NCBI GenBank assembly: GCA_016124895.1
Contig: WGMU01000022.1
Span: forward strand, 1 to 64,000
Length of the DNA: 64,000 nucleotides
DNA from: a bacterium
GTDB taxonomy: Bacteria; Planctomycetota; Planctomycetia; Planctomycetales; Planctomycetaceae
Direction of reading: 5' to 3'
Part shown: one piece after another, positions 1 through 8,141 of the stretch
How positions within the stretch are numbered: position 1 is the stretch's first letter
Layout of the letters: each line of letters starts with the position of its first letter
Made by a program: the position numbers and the translations under genes
Notes under the pieces: model-generated
Told to the model about the DNA's origin: nothing
Database searches by the model: none
Seen by the model: the letters and a program-made list of their open reading frames with translations, nothing else

Positions 1-1
1 C

Positions 2-2629
2 ATGTACTCGCACGAGGCTGCTCAGACAGTTGCCGCGTCGGTGACGGTTGCTGCTTCCGCGGCCGATGCGGAGACGGTGACCGGCGTGGAAACGCTGGAT
101 GATTCGGAACTGGAGCGGCTGTTGAGTGATGCGTGCTCCGCGCCGCCAGTGCCGAAGTCGCTGCTCAGCCGGATTGACCGGGCGGTGACTGCCGAATGGG
201 GTGAGTCACCACGGCTGGTGGAACGGCCGTTGACTCGCTGGGTCGGCCGACTGCAGGGACTGATGGCTCGCGGTACGCGGTTGCGTCGGGCGGTTCCAAT
301 CGCCGGAACAGTCGCGCTGCTGGTGGTGCTGGGCATTGTCTTCAGTTCCGGTTCGCCTTCGTACGCGTGGTCGTCAATGCTGACTGCGCTGGAGAAGCAC
401 GGTGTTGTCGAGATATCGAGTGGAGTCGAGACTCGATTGCTGTCTCTGTCGGACGAAGTGGTCAGTGTCCAGACGGCGGACAGTGCGCGGCTGATCGATC
501 TGCGTGAGCGGGTGCAGCTTGAACGGCGAGCCGGGGCGGGTGAGGTCTTCCGCCGGCCGGTGGTCGTGCTGACGGACGATTCACGCGACAGCCTGGCGGT
601 CAGCTTTCTGGTCGGCGATGGCGAGAGTCGCGGCGAGTCGATTGTGTTTCGTCCGGTGCGGGCGATTGATGAGAAATGGACCACGGTCAGTGTCTCGGGA
701 GCTGACCGTGTGGATCTGCGAGTAACGTTCGAGGTTGCTGAGCGGGAACCGCTGACGCTGAGTCTGACGCTCGATCCGGAAACGGAACTGCCGCTGGCCT
801 GTGAAGTCATCGGAGCTGCTGACAAGGCTCAGCCAGTCACACTGTCGTACCCGTCGGTCAGTGTGGCGACAGTGCGGGAACGCGAGTTTCCGTCGAGGCT
901 GGCCGTTATCGAACTCGACGAACGTGGCGAGCGACTGGTGGCGAGTGTGGACTCCGAACCGGAATCCGATAGCGTCTCAGCAGGGCAGGGCGGTTCGAAA
1001 TCGCAGCCGGATGCTCAGATTGCTGTCAACGTTCCAGCGTCTGGACGGGCTGGAAAGCGGGTACCGGTTGCGGCGGTTGTTGCTCCGACCCTGTTTGACG
1101 CACCGTCGAAGTGGCCGATCGTCGAACCGGTTAAGGCGAAGCAGTCAGAGATCGTACAGCGGGTTGACGCCGTGCTGACTGACCTCTGGAAGAAGAACAA
1201 AGTCACTCCAGCCGAACCGGCGGATGAAGAAGAACTGTTGCGGCGCGTGTATCTCGATCTGGCAGGCCGGACTCCGGGGGTTAGCGAAATCCGTGAGTTT
1301 CTGGCGGACAGGTCGCCACAGAAGTACGAGGCTCTTGTCGATCGGCTGCTGCGGAGTCCGGATCACGCGTCGCATCTGGCAACAGTGTGGCGGTCGTTCC
1401 TGATTCCCGAAGGCGTCGACCTGACGGCGTTTGGCGGCGTGCAGGAATTCGATCGCTGGCTGTCCGAGCGGTTCGCGAGTGACGATTCGTATGACGAAGT
1501 CGTCCGCAGTCTGCTGCTCGCGGAAGGGCGTCTGTCGCGTTCCGGACCACTGTTGTTCTACTCGGCCCTGAAACTGAACCCGGATCAGATTGCAGCCCGG
1601 ACATCGCGTGTCTTTCTGGGTATGCGGCTGGAATGTGCTCAGTGTCACGATCACCCGTTCGAGCCGTGGGCGCAGGAAGAGTTCTGGGGCTTCGCTGCGT
1701 TCTTTGCTCAGATTTCGCGGCCGCGCGGCGATCTTGAAAACGTCTCGACAGTCATGCGGGTTCGGGATGTCGACCGTGGTGATGTCATGCTGCCTGACAC
1801 GTCGACTGTGGTGACTCCAGCTTTCCTCAATGGCGCAGCCATTCCGGAAGCCAGTCGCGAGCGAGCTCGCCGGCAGCAACTGGCCGAGTGGCTGACGAGC
1901 CGAGAGAACCCGTACTTCGCCCGGGCAGCGGCCAACCGTGTCTGGGGGCAGATGTTCGGCAAGGGGATCGTCGACCCGATTGACGACTTCGGCACCCAGC
2001 ACACTCCGGTTTCGGCTGAACTGCTTGATCTGCTGGCCGGGCATTTTGTCGGGACGGATTTCAGTCTGCGGGAGCTGTTCCGAACGGTCGCGCTGTCGTC
2101 AGCGTACCGACTGTCGAGCGGTGCGGAGTCGGACGATCCGAAGCGGCTCGAACTGTTCGCTCAGATGAATGTCAAGACGCTGACCGCCGAGCAGGTTTAT
2201 GACTGCATTACGGTCGCGACGCTGCTGGATTCCCAGGGGCCGATGCCGGATGGTTTTACTCTGCAGCGAATTGCCAATGCGTCGCGGGACGAATTTATTC
2301 AGCAGTTCAAGACGCCGGCCGGACGCTCGACCGAGTATCTCGGCGGGATTCCGCAGGCTCTGACGCTGATGAACGGCAACCTGATTTCCGGGGCAACCGG
2401 CCTGTCGACCAGCGGCCTGCTGTCGTCTCTGGAAGCTCCGTTCTTTACGAACGAGCAGCGAATTGAAGTGCTGTACCTCGCCACGCTGTCCCGACGACCG
2501 CATCCGACCGAGTGGGAACTGTTGAAGGGATACATTGCTGACGACGCGCAGGGTGACGAACTTCGCGAAGGCCTGGCTGACATTCTCTGGGCGCTGCTGA
2601 ACAGTGCTGAGTTTACGTTGAATCACTAA
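2..2629 (+). CDS. Anti-sigma-like N-terminus fused to DUF1549/DUF1553 (planctomycete cytochrome-type) protein
   Basis: Open from the first ATG at base 2; the true start may lie before the window. Residues about 30-95 are charged and cytoplasmic-looking, with one membrane helix near 98-116, followed by an extracytoplasmic region (about 130-330) like planctomycete anti-sigma/sensor proteins. A DUF1549 domain begins near residue 385 and DUF1553 occupies about 620-870. The conserved cysteine motif CAQCHDHPF (C545, C548, H549) has the CxxCH form used for covalent haem c, so an electron-transfer role outside the membrane is possible, but the function of these families is not established. The DUF1501 gene follows 105 bases downstream, the usual partner of DUF1549/1553 proteins. 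The fusion to a sensor-like N-terminus is the odd point. Family assignment is firm; function is open. Confidence 0.85.
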   Translation: MYSHEAAQTVAASVTVAASAADAETVTGVETLDDSELERLLSDACSAPPVPKSLLSRIDRAVTAEWGESPRLVERPLTRWVGRLQGLMARGTRLRRAVPIAGTVALLVVLGIVFSSGSPSYAWSSMLTALEKHGVVEISSGVETRLLSLSDEVVSVQTADSARLIDLRERVQLERRAGAGEVFRRPVVVLTDDSRDSLAVSFLVGDGESRGESIVFRPVRAIDEKWTTVSVSGADRVDLRVTFEVAEREPLTLSLTLDPETELPLACEVIGAADKAQPVTLSYPSVSVATVREREFPSRLAVIELDERGERLVASVDSEPESDSVSAGQGGSKSQPDAQIAVNVPASGRAGKRVPVAAVVAPTLFDAPSKWPIVEPVKAKQSEIVQRVDAVLTDLWKKNKVTPAEPADEEELLRRVYLDLAGRTPGVSEIREFLADRSPQKYEALVDRLLRSPDHASHLATVWRSFLIPEGVDLTAFGGVQEFDRWLSERFASDDSYDEVVRSLLLAEGRLSRSGPLLFYSALKLNPDQIAARTSRVFLGMRLECAQCHDHPFEPWAQEEFWGFAAFFAQISRPRGDLENVSTVMRVRDVDRGDVMLPDTSTVVTPAFLNGAAIPEASRERARRQQLAEWLTSRENPYFARAAANRVWGQMFGKGIVDPIDDFGTQHTPVSAELLDLLAGHFVGTDFSLRELFRTVALSSAYRLSSGAESDDPKRLELFAQMNVKTLTAEQVYDCITVATLLDSQGPMPDGFTLQRIANASRDEFIQQFKTPAGRSTEYLGGIPQALTLMNGNLISGATGLSTSGLLSSLEAPFFTNEQRIEVLYLATLSRRPHPTEWELLKGYIADDAQGDELREGLADILWALLNSAEFTLNH

Positions 2630-2734
2630 GCGTCGCCCGCCGGGATCGTCATACAACGGACGGCTAAACGGATTGACGCGGTAATCGAACAGACTGCCGG
2701 CTGATCACTGCATTCAGTCATCAAGGAACGTGAC

Positions 2735-4060
2735 ATGTCAAAGCTCTCACGACGACAGTTGCTCGGCTCGCTGGCAGCCGGGATTGGCGGGGCCAGTGTC
2801 AGTGGCTGGTTTCCGGCCTTTGCTGATCAACTGGCGGCAAATCCGAATCGCAAACGGCACTGCGTGCTGCTATGGATGAGCGGAGGACCAACGCAGACAG
2901 ATACGTGGGATCTGAAGCCGGGGCACGAGAACGGCGGCGAGTTCAAGGAAATTCAGACAGCGTCGCCGGGCCTGCGTTTCAGCGAGCATCTGCCGAAGCT
3001 GGCGGAGATGTCCGACAAGCTGGCAGTCATGCGCGGCCTGAGCACGGGCGAGGGTGATCACGGTCGCGGCACCTACCTGATGCGGACGGGGAAAACTCCA
3101 GGCACTCCGATTCAGTTTCCGAGTATCGGGGCGTCGATTGCGAACCAGCTTTTTGAGCCCGAGATGAAGTTACCTGGCAACGTCTCAGTGGGTGCCTTTC
3201 GAGCATTTAATTCGGAAGCGTTCGGGTCGGGATATCTCGGTCCGCGGTTTGGGCCTCTGTTTGTCGGAGCAGCCGATATTCCTGGCGCGATGACGAATAA
3301 CGCTCAGGGTTTTCCGGAACTCAAAGTTCAGTCGCTTGAACGCTCGGCGGGAATTACGGAAGGCCGGATGAACAAGCGGTTGGAAATCTGGCAGAAGCTG
3401 CAGGCCGACTTCCTGGCGACGCGTGGCGGGGCGGCGAAGACCCACAATTCGATTTATCAGGGAGCCGTCGAGCTGATGAACAGCGAGGACGCGAAGGCGT
3501 TCGACCTGTCCGACGAGCCCGAAAAGCTGCGCGAGGAATACGGTCGGACAGTGTTCGGACAGGGCTGCATGCTGGCTCGGCGACTGATTGAACGCGGAGT
3601 TCCCTTCATCGAAGTTTCGCTGGGAACGAGCAGTGGCGGAGCAGGCTGGGACACGCATTCCGACAACTTCAACGCGGTCCGTGACCTGTCGACTCAACTC
3701 GATGCTGGCTGGGCGACACTGATGCGGGATCTGGATGATCGGGGCCTGCTCGAATCGACAACGATCCTGTGGATGGGGGAATTCGGTCGTACTCCGCAGA
3801 TCAACCCGAACGCTGGCCGGGACCATTTTCCGGCCGCGTGGTCGACGGTGCTTGCCGGCGGTGGAATTGCTGGCGGCCAGGCATTTGGTAAGACAAACGA
3901 AGGCGGCACGGCGGTCGTCGATGGACAGATCGGTGTCGAAGATTTGCTGGCGACACTGATCGAGGCAATTGGGATCGGCGCGAAGGCGGCGAATCGGTCT
4001 CCTGACGGCAGGCCGATGCCAATTGCGGACGGAAGCCCGGTGAAAGAAGTGCTGGCATGA
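2735..4060 (+). CDS. DUF1501 family protein, Tat-exported
   Basis: A 441-residue protein starting with a twin-arginine signal (SRRQLLG at residues 5-11 and a hydrophobic stretch to about 25). The body has the DUF1501 hallmarks: LLWMSGGPTQTDTWDLKP near residues 46-63, the histidine-rich MRGLSTGEGDHGRGTYLMRTG segment, and the WMGEFGRTP and AGRDHFPAAW motifs near 346-370. DUF1501 belongs to the alkaline-phosphatase/sulfatase-like fold group; the substrate is unknown. It follows the DUF1549/1553 gene and overlaps the next gene by four bases (ATGA at 4057-4060), which implies translational coupling. Planctomycetes carry many DUF1549/1553-DUF1501 pairs; a second DUF1501 protein lies at 55857-57239 here. 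Confidence 0.92.
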   Translation: MSKLSRRQLLGSLAAGIGGASVSGWFPAFADQLAANPNRKRHCVLLWMSGGPTQTDTWDLKPGHENGGEFKEIQTASPGLRFSEHLPKLAEMSDKLAVMRGLSTGEGDHGRGTYLMRTGKTPGTPIQFPSIGASIANQLFEPEMKLPGNVSVGAFRAFNSEAFGSGYLGPRFGPLFVGAADIPGAMTNNAQGFPELKVQSLERSAGITEGRMNKRLEIWQKLQADFLATRGGAAKTHNSIYQGAVELMNSEDAKAFDLSDEPEKLREEYGRTVFGQGCMLARRLIERGVPFIEVSLGTSSGGAGWDTHSDNFNAVRDLSTQLDAGWATLMRDLDDRGLLESTTILWMGEFGRTPQINPNAGRDHFPAAWSTVLAGGGIAGGQAFGKTNEGGTAVVDGQIGVEDLLATLIEAIGIGAKAANRSPDGRPMPIADGSPVKEVLA

Positions 4061-5904
4061 GTAGTTTCAAACAGACAACTGGCGGACTTGTCGGTCTGGC
4101 CTTGCTGGTCGCCGCTGTTGCGGTATCGGCGCAGGAAGCCAATGGACCGCTGATTCTGTCGACCGGCGTGCGGTTTGTCGGTGCCCGCCAGCAGCAGGAA
4201 CCGAACGTCGAACAGATGCCTCGAATCGCGACTGCCCCCACAGACGGCACGCGTCCAACGCTGCCGGGCGGCAAGCTGCCTCAGTACCAGCTTGATCACC
4301 GTCGTCGGGAACTGGCGACAGCGGACGACTTAAATGATCCGCGACTGCGTTTTCTGCTGGCTCTGCCGGGACAGGCACTGCTGATCGAGGCGTCGCTGAC
4401 GATCGATGGCGAGCCATTCAGAATGGCTCGCGAGACCCGGATTCAGCAGCTTCTGGAAGACCTGAAACGCGAGCCGGAACCGGCGTCGGATTCTGAGACG
4501 AAATCCGACTCAGTCGCGAAGGCAGAGACTGATTCTGCAGCGGACAGCGGAACGCCACAGGAGAAATCGTCGGAAGGAGAGTCAACTCCGGCGGATCCGA
4601 AGGCTGACTCAGAAGGGGCGAAGCCAGACGAGTCAAAGTCTGAAATCGCCCAGCCGGGAACCGAAGGTCAGACCGAGTCAGGGAGCGAGCCGGCAGAGGA
4701 AAGTAAACCGGCTGAGGAAGCCGAGACGGAAGAAGAGAAGCCGAAAGTCAACCCGCCGAGCGTGCCGGCGTATTCGCTGCCGTCGAACGTGCTTGAGCGG
4801 CTGCGCCGCCAGGTGAAAGCAACGGGCGAAGCGGTTTCGGTTGAGGAACTGCGCTGGCTGCTGGCGAACTGGATCGACGGGCCGACGCTGCTGCTGCTGA
4901 AGGATCACTTTCAGCAGTTTCGAGCGAATCAGCGGCCGGTGTTTACCATTCTTGACCGCAATCGTGACGGCGTAATTTCGGCCGACGAACTGGCTCGGGC
5001 AGTGGCTTCATTTGAAGAATGCGACCTCAACCGCAACGACATTGTCGATTACGCCGAGATCGAACGCTCGGCCGAAGACCCGAGACGCAAGGCCGTCCGG
5101 TATGCCGGCGCCGGGCGTCTGATCTTTCTGCTGCCAGACGAAAAGTCGATGGTCGAGACGTACTCACGACTGGCAGAAGCCTGTCACTGCAATGCCGATG
5201 TTCCAGCCGCCGTGCCGATGGTTCCTCGCTTTGACGCCGATGCGAACGGTCGGTTTGATCCAGTCGAACTGGCGGCGCTGCGCGAGGCAACTCCGGATCT
5301 CAACGTGTCGATTGTGTTCGACTCGAAAGAACCGACGAAGTCTCAATTGACCGTTGAAGTTCCGCGGCCAGATTCCGAGCGTCCATTCGCGCAGGTGGCT
5401 GTCATCGGTGAGCCCGGCAACGATGGCACGTTGGCGCTGTTTGTCGACGGTCAACCGGTCGAATTGTCTGCCGTGCAGGACACCGTCAGCGATCAGGTTT
5501 CGCTGGGTGCCGTCAACGATGGCTACCCGTTGCTGGCTGCGATCGACCCGAACGACGATGGCCGGTTTACGATCCGTGAACGACGAACGCTGACTGAGCA
5601 ACTGGCCCGGTTTGACCGCGACAAAGATGGATCACTCAGCAGCAGCGAAGCTCAGGCGACAATTCGCGTTTGTTTCGGTCTCGGGGCAACGGTGCATCGT
5701 GAACTGGCTCAGTTGCGACGCGTTGACCGCGGCCCGCAAACGCCCGTCACTCCCGGTCCTGGCTGGTTTGTTCGCATGGACCGGAACAAGGACAACGATC
5801 TTTCCCGTAAAGAGTTTCCCGGCACGGATGAGCAGTTTGCGGACCTGGATGCTGATGGCGATCAGCTCGTTAGCGCTGAGGAAGCTCGTAACGCATCACC
5901 GTAG
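4057..5904 (+). CDS. Exported EF-hand calcium-binding protein
   Basis: A 615-residue protein with an N-terminal signal peptide (hydrophobic 10-25, cleavage after VSAQ likely). Residues about 145-230 form an acidic, Ser/Glu/Lys/Pro-rich linker. The rest carries at least seven EF-hand-like loops with Asp at positions 1, 3 and 5, beginning near residues 300, 323, 393, 497, 520, 575 and 598 (for example DRNRDGVIS and DADGDQLVS). It probably binds calcium outside the cytoplasm. Its start overlaps the stop of the DUF1501 gene, so the three first genes look like one transcription unit. EF-hand proteins accompany DUF1501/DUF1549 genes in many planctomycetes, which suggests a shared extracellular assembly, but that link is an inference. 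Confidence 0.88.
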   Translation: MSSFKQTTGGLVGLALLVAAVAVSAQEANGPLILSTGVRFVGARQQQEPNVEQMPRIATAPTDGTRPTLPGGKLPQYQLDHRRRELATADDLNDPRLRFLLALPGQALLIEASLTIDGEPFRMARETRIQQLLEDLKREPEPASDSETKSDSVAKAETDSAADSGTPQEKSSEGESTPADPKADSEGAKPDESKSEIAQPGTEGQTESGSEPAEESKPAEEAETEEEKPKVNPPSVPAYSLPSNVLERLRRQVKATGEAVSVEELRWLLANWIDGPTLLLLKDHFQQFRANQRPVFTILDRNRDGVISADELARAVASFEECDLNRNDIVDYAEIERSAEDPRRKAVRYAGAGRLIFLLPDEKSMVETYSRLAEACHCNADVPAAVPMVPRFDADANGRFDPVELAALREATPDLNVSIVFDSKEPTKSQLTVEVPRPDSERPFAQVAVIGEPGNDGTLALFVDGQPVELSAVQDTVSDQVSLGAVNDGYPLLAAIDPNDDGRFTIRERRTLTEQLARFDRDKDGSLSSSEAQATIRVCFGLGATVHRELAQLRRVDRGPQTPVTPGPGWFVRMDRNKDNDLSRKEFPGTDEQFADLDADGDQLVSAEEARNASP

Positions 5905-5969
5905 AACCTGCGTCAGCAGCGGCCGCTGAGTCGCGACTGATCAGCAACATGTTTCACGAAAGAGTTCTC

Positions 5970-7067
5970 ATGAATCGTCTGGAATCGGAACCGCGGTCAG
6001 TGGTTAACCCCAGAGACAATGGACACGCCCGGCCTGCGGTCCTTTCGCCCGAGGATGTTGCGGCGGCGGTCGATCGGCTGCATGAACAGTTCACCGAATT
6101 GCGCCGACAGCTCGGCGGGATCATCGTCGGTCAGACGGAAGTCGCCGAGCAGTTATTGATCGCGATGCTCTGTCGCGGTCACTGCATCCTGCAGGGGATG
6201 CCTGGCCTGGCGAAGACGATGCTGGTTTCAACGCTGGCCTCGCTGATCGACATGTCGTTTCGTCGAATCCAGTTCACGCCGGACCTGATGCCGGGTGACA
6301 TCACCGGGACGGAGATTCTCGAAGAGGATCACACGACCGGGAAACGCATCTTCCGTTTTGTTGAAGGTCCGCTTTTTGGCAACGTGATTCTTGCGGACGA
6401 AATCAACCGCACCCCGCCAAAGACGCAGAGTGCTCTGCTGGAAGCCATGCAGGAGCACCAGCTCACCGTCTGCGGACAGACTTACAAACTGCCCGATCCG
6501 TTCTTTGTGCTTGCGACACAGAATCCGGTCGAAACCGAAGGAACCTATCCGCTGCCGGAAGCACAGCTCGACCGATTCCTGTTGAAGATTCACGTGCAGT
6601 ATCCGGAACGGAATGAGGAACTCGAAATCGCGCGGCGGCAGACGACGGACTATTCATTCCAGACCAGCACCGTGCTCGATGTTGACCAGATGCACGATAT
6701 GCAGGCGCTGGTTCGCAGCGTCGTCGTATCGGATCACGTTTACGAAGCGGCGCTTGATCTTGTCCGTGGAACCCGGCCCGAAGAGGGCACGCTGCCTGAC
6801 ACGTTGAAGCCGATGGTCCAGTGGGGGGCTGGTCCTCGAGCGACGATCGCTCTGCTGATGGCCGCGAAGGCTCGCGCATTGTTGAACCGCCGCTGTCACG
6901 CAACGACCGGTGATCTGAAAGCGGTCGCGCTGCCCGTCCTGCGGCACCGGATCATCCTGACGTTCAATGCCGAAGCGGCTGGCATTGACGCGGACTCGAT
7001 TCTGACGCGAATCATTCAGGCGACGCCGTCGCTGCAGAAGTCGGAGAAAGGCCAGTCAGCAAAGTAA
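5970..7067 (+). CDS. MoxR family AAA+ ATPase
   Basis: A 365-residue AAA+ ATPase of the MoxR type, thought to act as a chaperone that matures or regulates VWA-domain partners. Walker A is GMPGLAKT at residues 76-83 and Walker B is the ILADEINR segment, followed by the MoxR signature TPPKTQSALLEAMQE and sensor 1 VLATQNPVE. I chose ATG 5970 because AAGAG precedes it at good spacing; an in-frame ATG at 5949 has no clear ribosome site. It is the first gene of the MoxR-DUF58-BatA-VWA module, and the order matches well-known bacterial clusters. It may be transcribed with the upstream EF-hand gene, as the gap is only 65 bases. Confidence 0.93.
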   Translation: MNRLESEPRSVVNPRDNGHARPAVLSPEDVAAAVDRLHEQFTELRRQLGGIIVGQTEVAEQLLIAMLCRGHCILQGMPGLAKTMLVSTLASLIDMSFRRIQFTPDLMPGDITGTEILEEDHTTGKRIFRFVEGPLFGNVILADEINRTPPKTQSALLEAMQEHQLTVCGQTYKLPDPFFVLATQNPVETEGTYPLPEAQLDRFLLKIHVQYPERNEELEIARRQTTDYSFQTSTVLDVDQMHDMQALVRSVVVSDHVYEAALDLVRGTRPEEGTLPDTLKPMVQWGAGPRATIALLMAAKARALLNRRCHATTGDLKAVALPVLRHRIILTFNAEAAGIDADSILTRIIQATPSLQKSEKGQSAK

Positions 7068-7145
7068 ACCGATTCAAATTCGGGCGTTCGCCCTGGCCAC
7101 AGTGTTGATGGCTGTTGATCAGTAAACCGGGCTGGTATCAGACAA

Positions 7146-8108
7146 ATGCTTTCTCTCTTCCGATCAAAACGACCTGTAGAAAACTCGCTTCGGACTGCGA
7201 ATGGTTCCGTGTCGCCGTATCCGTCGGATCTGGTCGATCCGCGGATTATGGACCAGATCGGGCATCTGGATCTGCTGTCCCGAACGGTCGTCGATGGGCT
7301 GCTGGCGGGGAAGCATCGGTCGACGACGAAGGGGGGCTGCTGCGAATTCGCTCAGCATCGGCAGTACGCACCCGGCGACGAAATCCGGTACATCGACTGG
7401 CAGGTTTACGCGCGCAACGACCGTTACTTCATCCGGCAGTTCGAGGAAGAAACGAATCTGCACGGCATCGTCGCCGTCGATACCAGTGGCTCAATGAGAT
7501 TCGGGCTGTCGACAGTCAGCAAGCTGCATTACGCCCGTCAGGCGGCGGCCTGTCTGTCGCGGCTGCTGCTGCATCAACGCGATGCCGTCGGGGCAATCGT
7601 TCTGAACGAGACGCGGCCGTTGTTCGTTCCGCCGAAACAGCACGCCGCGCATCTGCAGGCGATTCTGTCGGCGCTGCAGTCGGCAGAAGCCAGAGACGGT
7701 GGCGACGTTGGGCGGATGATTCAGGCCAGCATTCCGCGGCTGCGTCGGCGGGGCATGTTCGTTCTGTTTTCGGACTGCTTCGGCGACATCGACGAACTCG
7801 GCAAGGCCTTGCGGATTGTTCGGGCACGTGGGCACGACGTTGTCGTCATGCACGTTCTGGCTCCGGAAGAGATTCGCTTCGATTTCCGCCGCTGGTCTTC
7901 GTTCCAGTCACTCGAAGTCAATGGGCAGCGGATCAATCTCGATCCGGCGTCGGTACGCGATGAGTACCTCAGACGGATGCGTGCGTTCCTGGAACGGCTG
8001 GAACAGACAGTCACTGGGCTTGGTGGAGATTACGTGCGGCTGACGACGAATCAGGACCTGGCGGAAACGCTGGGCTGGTTCCTGCGCAGCCGGATGGCTC
8101 GTAAGTAG
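7146..8108 (+). CDS. DUF58 domain protein with VWA-like fold
   Basis: A 320-residue soluble protein with the DUF58 signature: GKHRSTTKGGCCEFAQHRQY followed by PGDEIRYIDWQVYAR. A MIDAS-like DTSGSM motif begins at D112, so the domain probably binds a divalent metal as VWA domains do. DUF58 proteins are standard partners of MoxR ATPases. The gene lies 78 bases after moxR and 33 before the BatA-like gene, consistent with one operon. The molecular role in planctomycetes is not known; in other bacteria such modules have been linked to aerotolerance and envelope stress. No signal peptide or membrane helix is seen. Confidence 0.92.
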   Translation: MLSLFRSKRPVENSLRTANGSVSPYPSDLVDPRIMDQIGHLDLLSRTVVDGLLAGKHRSTTKGGCCEFAQHRQYAPGDEIRYIDWQVYARNDRYFIRQFEEETNLHGIVAVDTSGSMRFGLSTVSKLHYARQAAACLSRLLLHQRDAVGAIVLNETRPLFVPPKQHAAHLQAILSALQSAEARDGGDVGRMIQASIPRLRRRGMFVLFSDCFGDIDELGKALRIVRARGHDVVVMHVLAPEEIRFDFRRWSSFQSLEVNGQRINLDPASVRDEYLRRMRAFLERLEQTVTGLGGDYVRLTTNQDLAETLGWFLRSRMARK

Positions 8109-8141
8109 TTTTCTGATTCAAAAACAGGCGTTGAGCAGATC

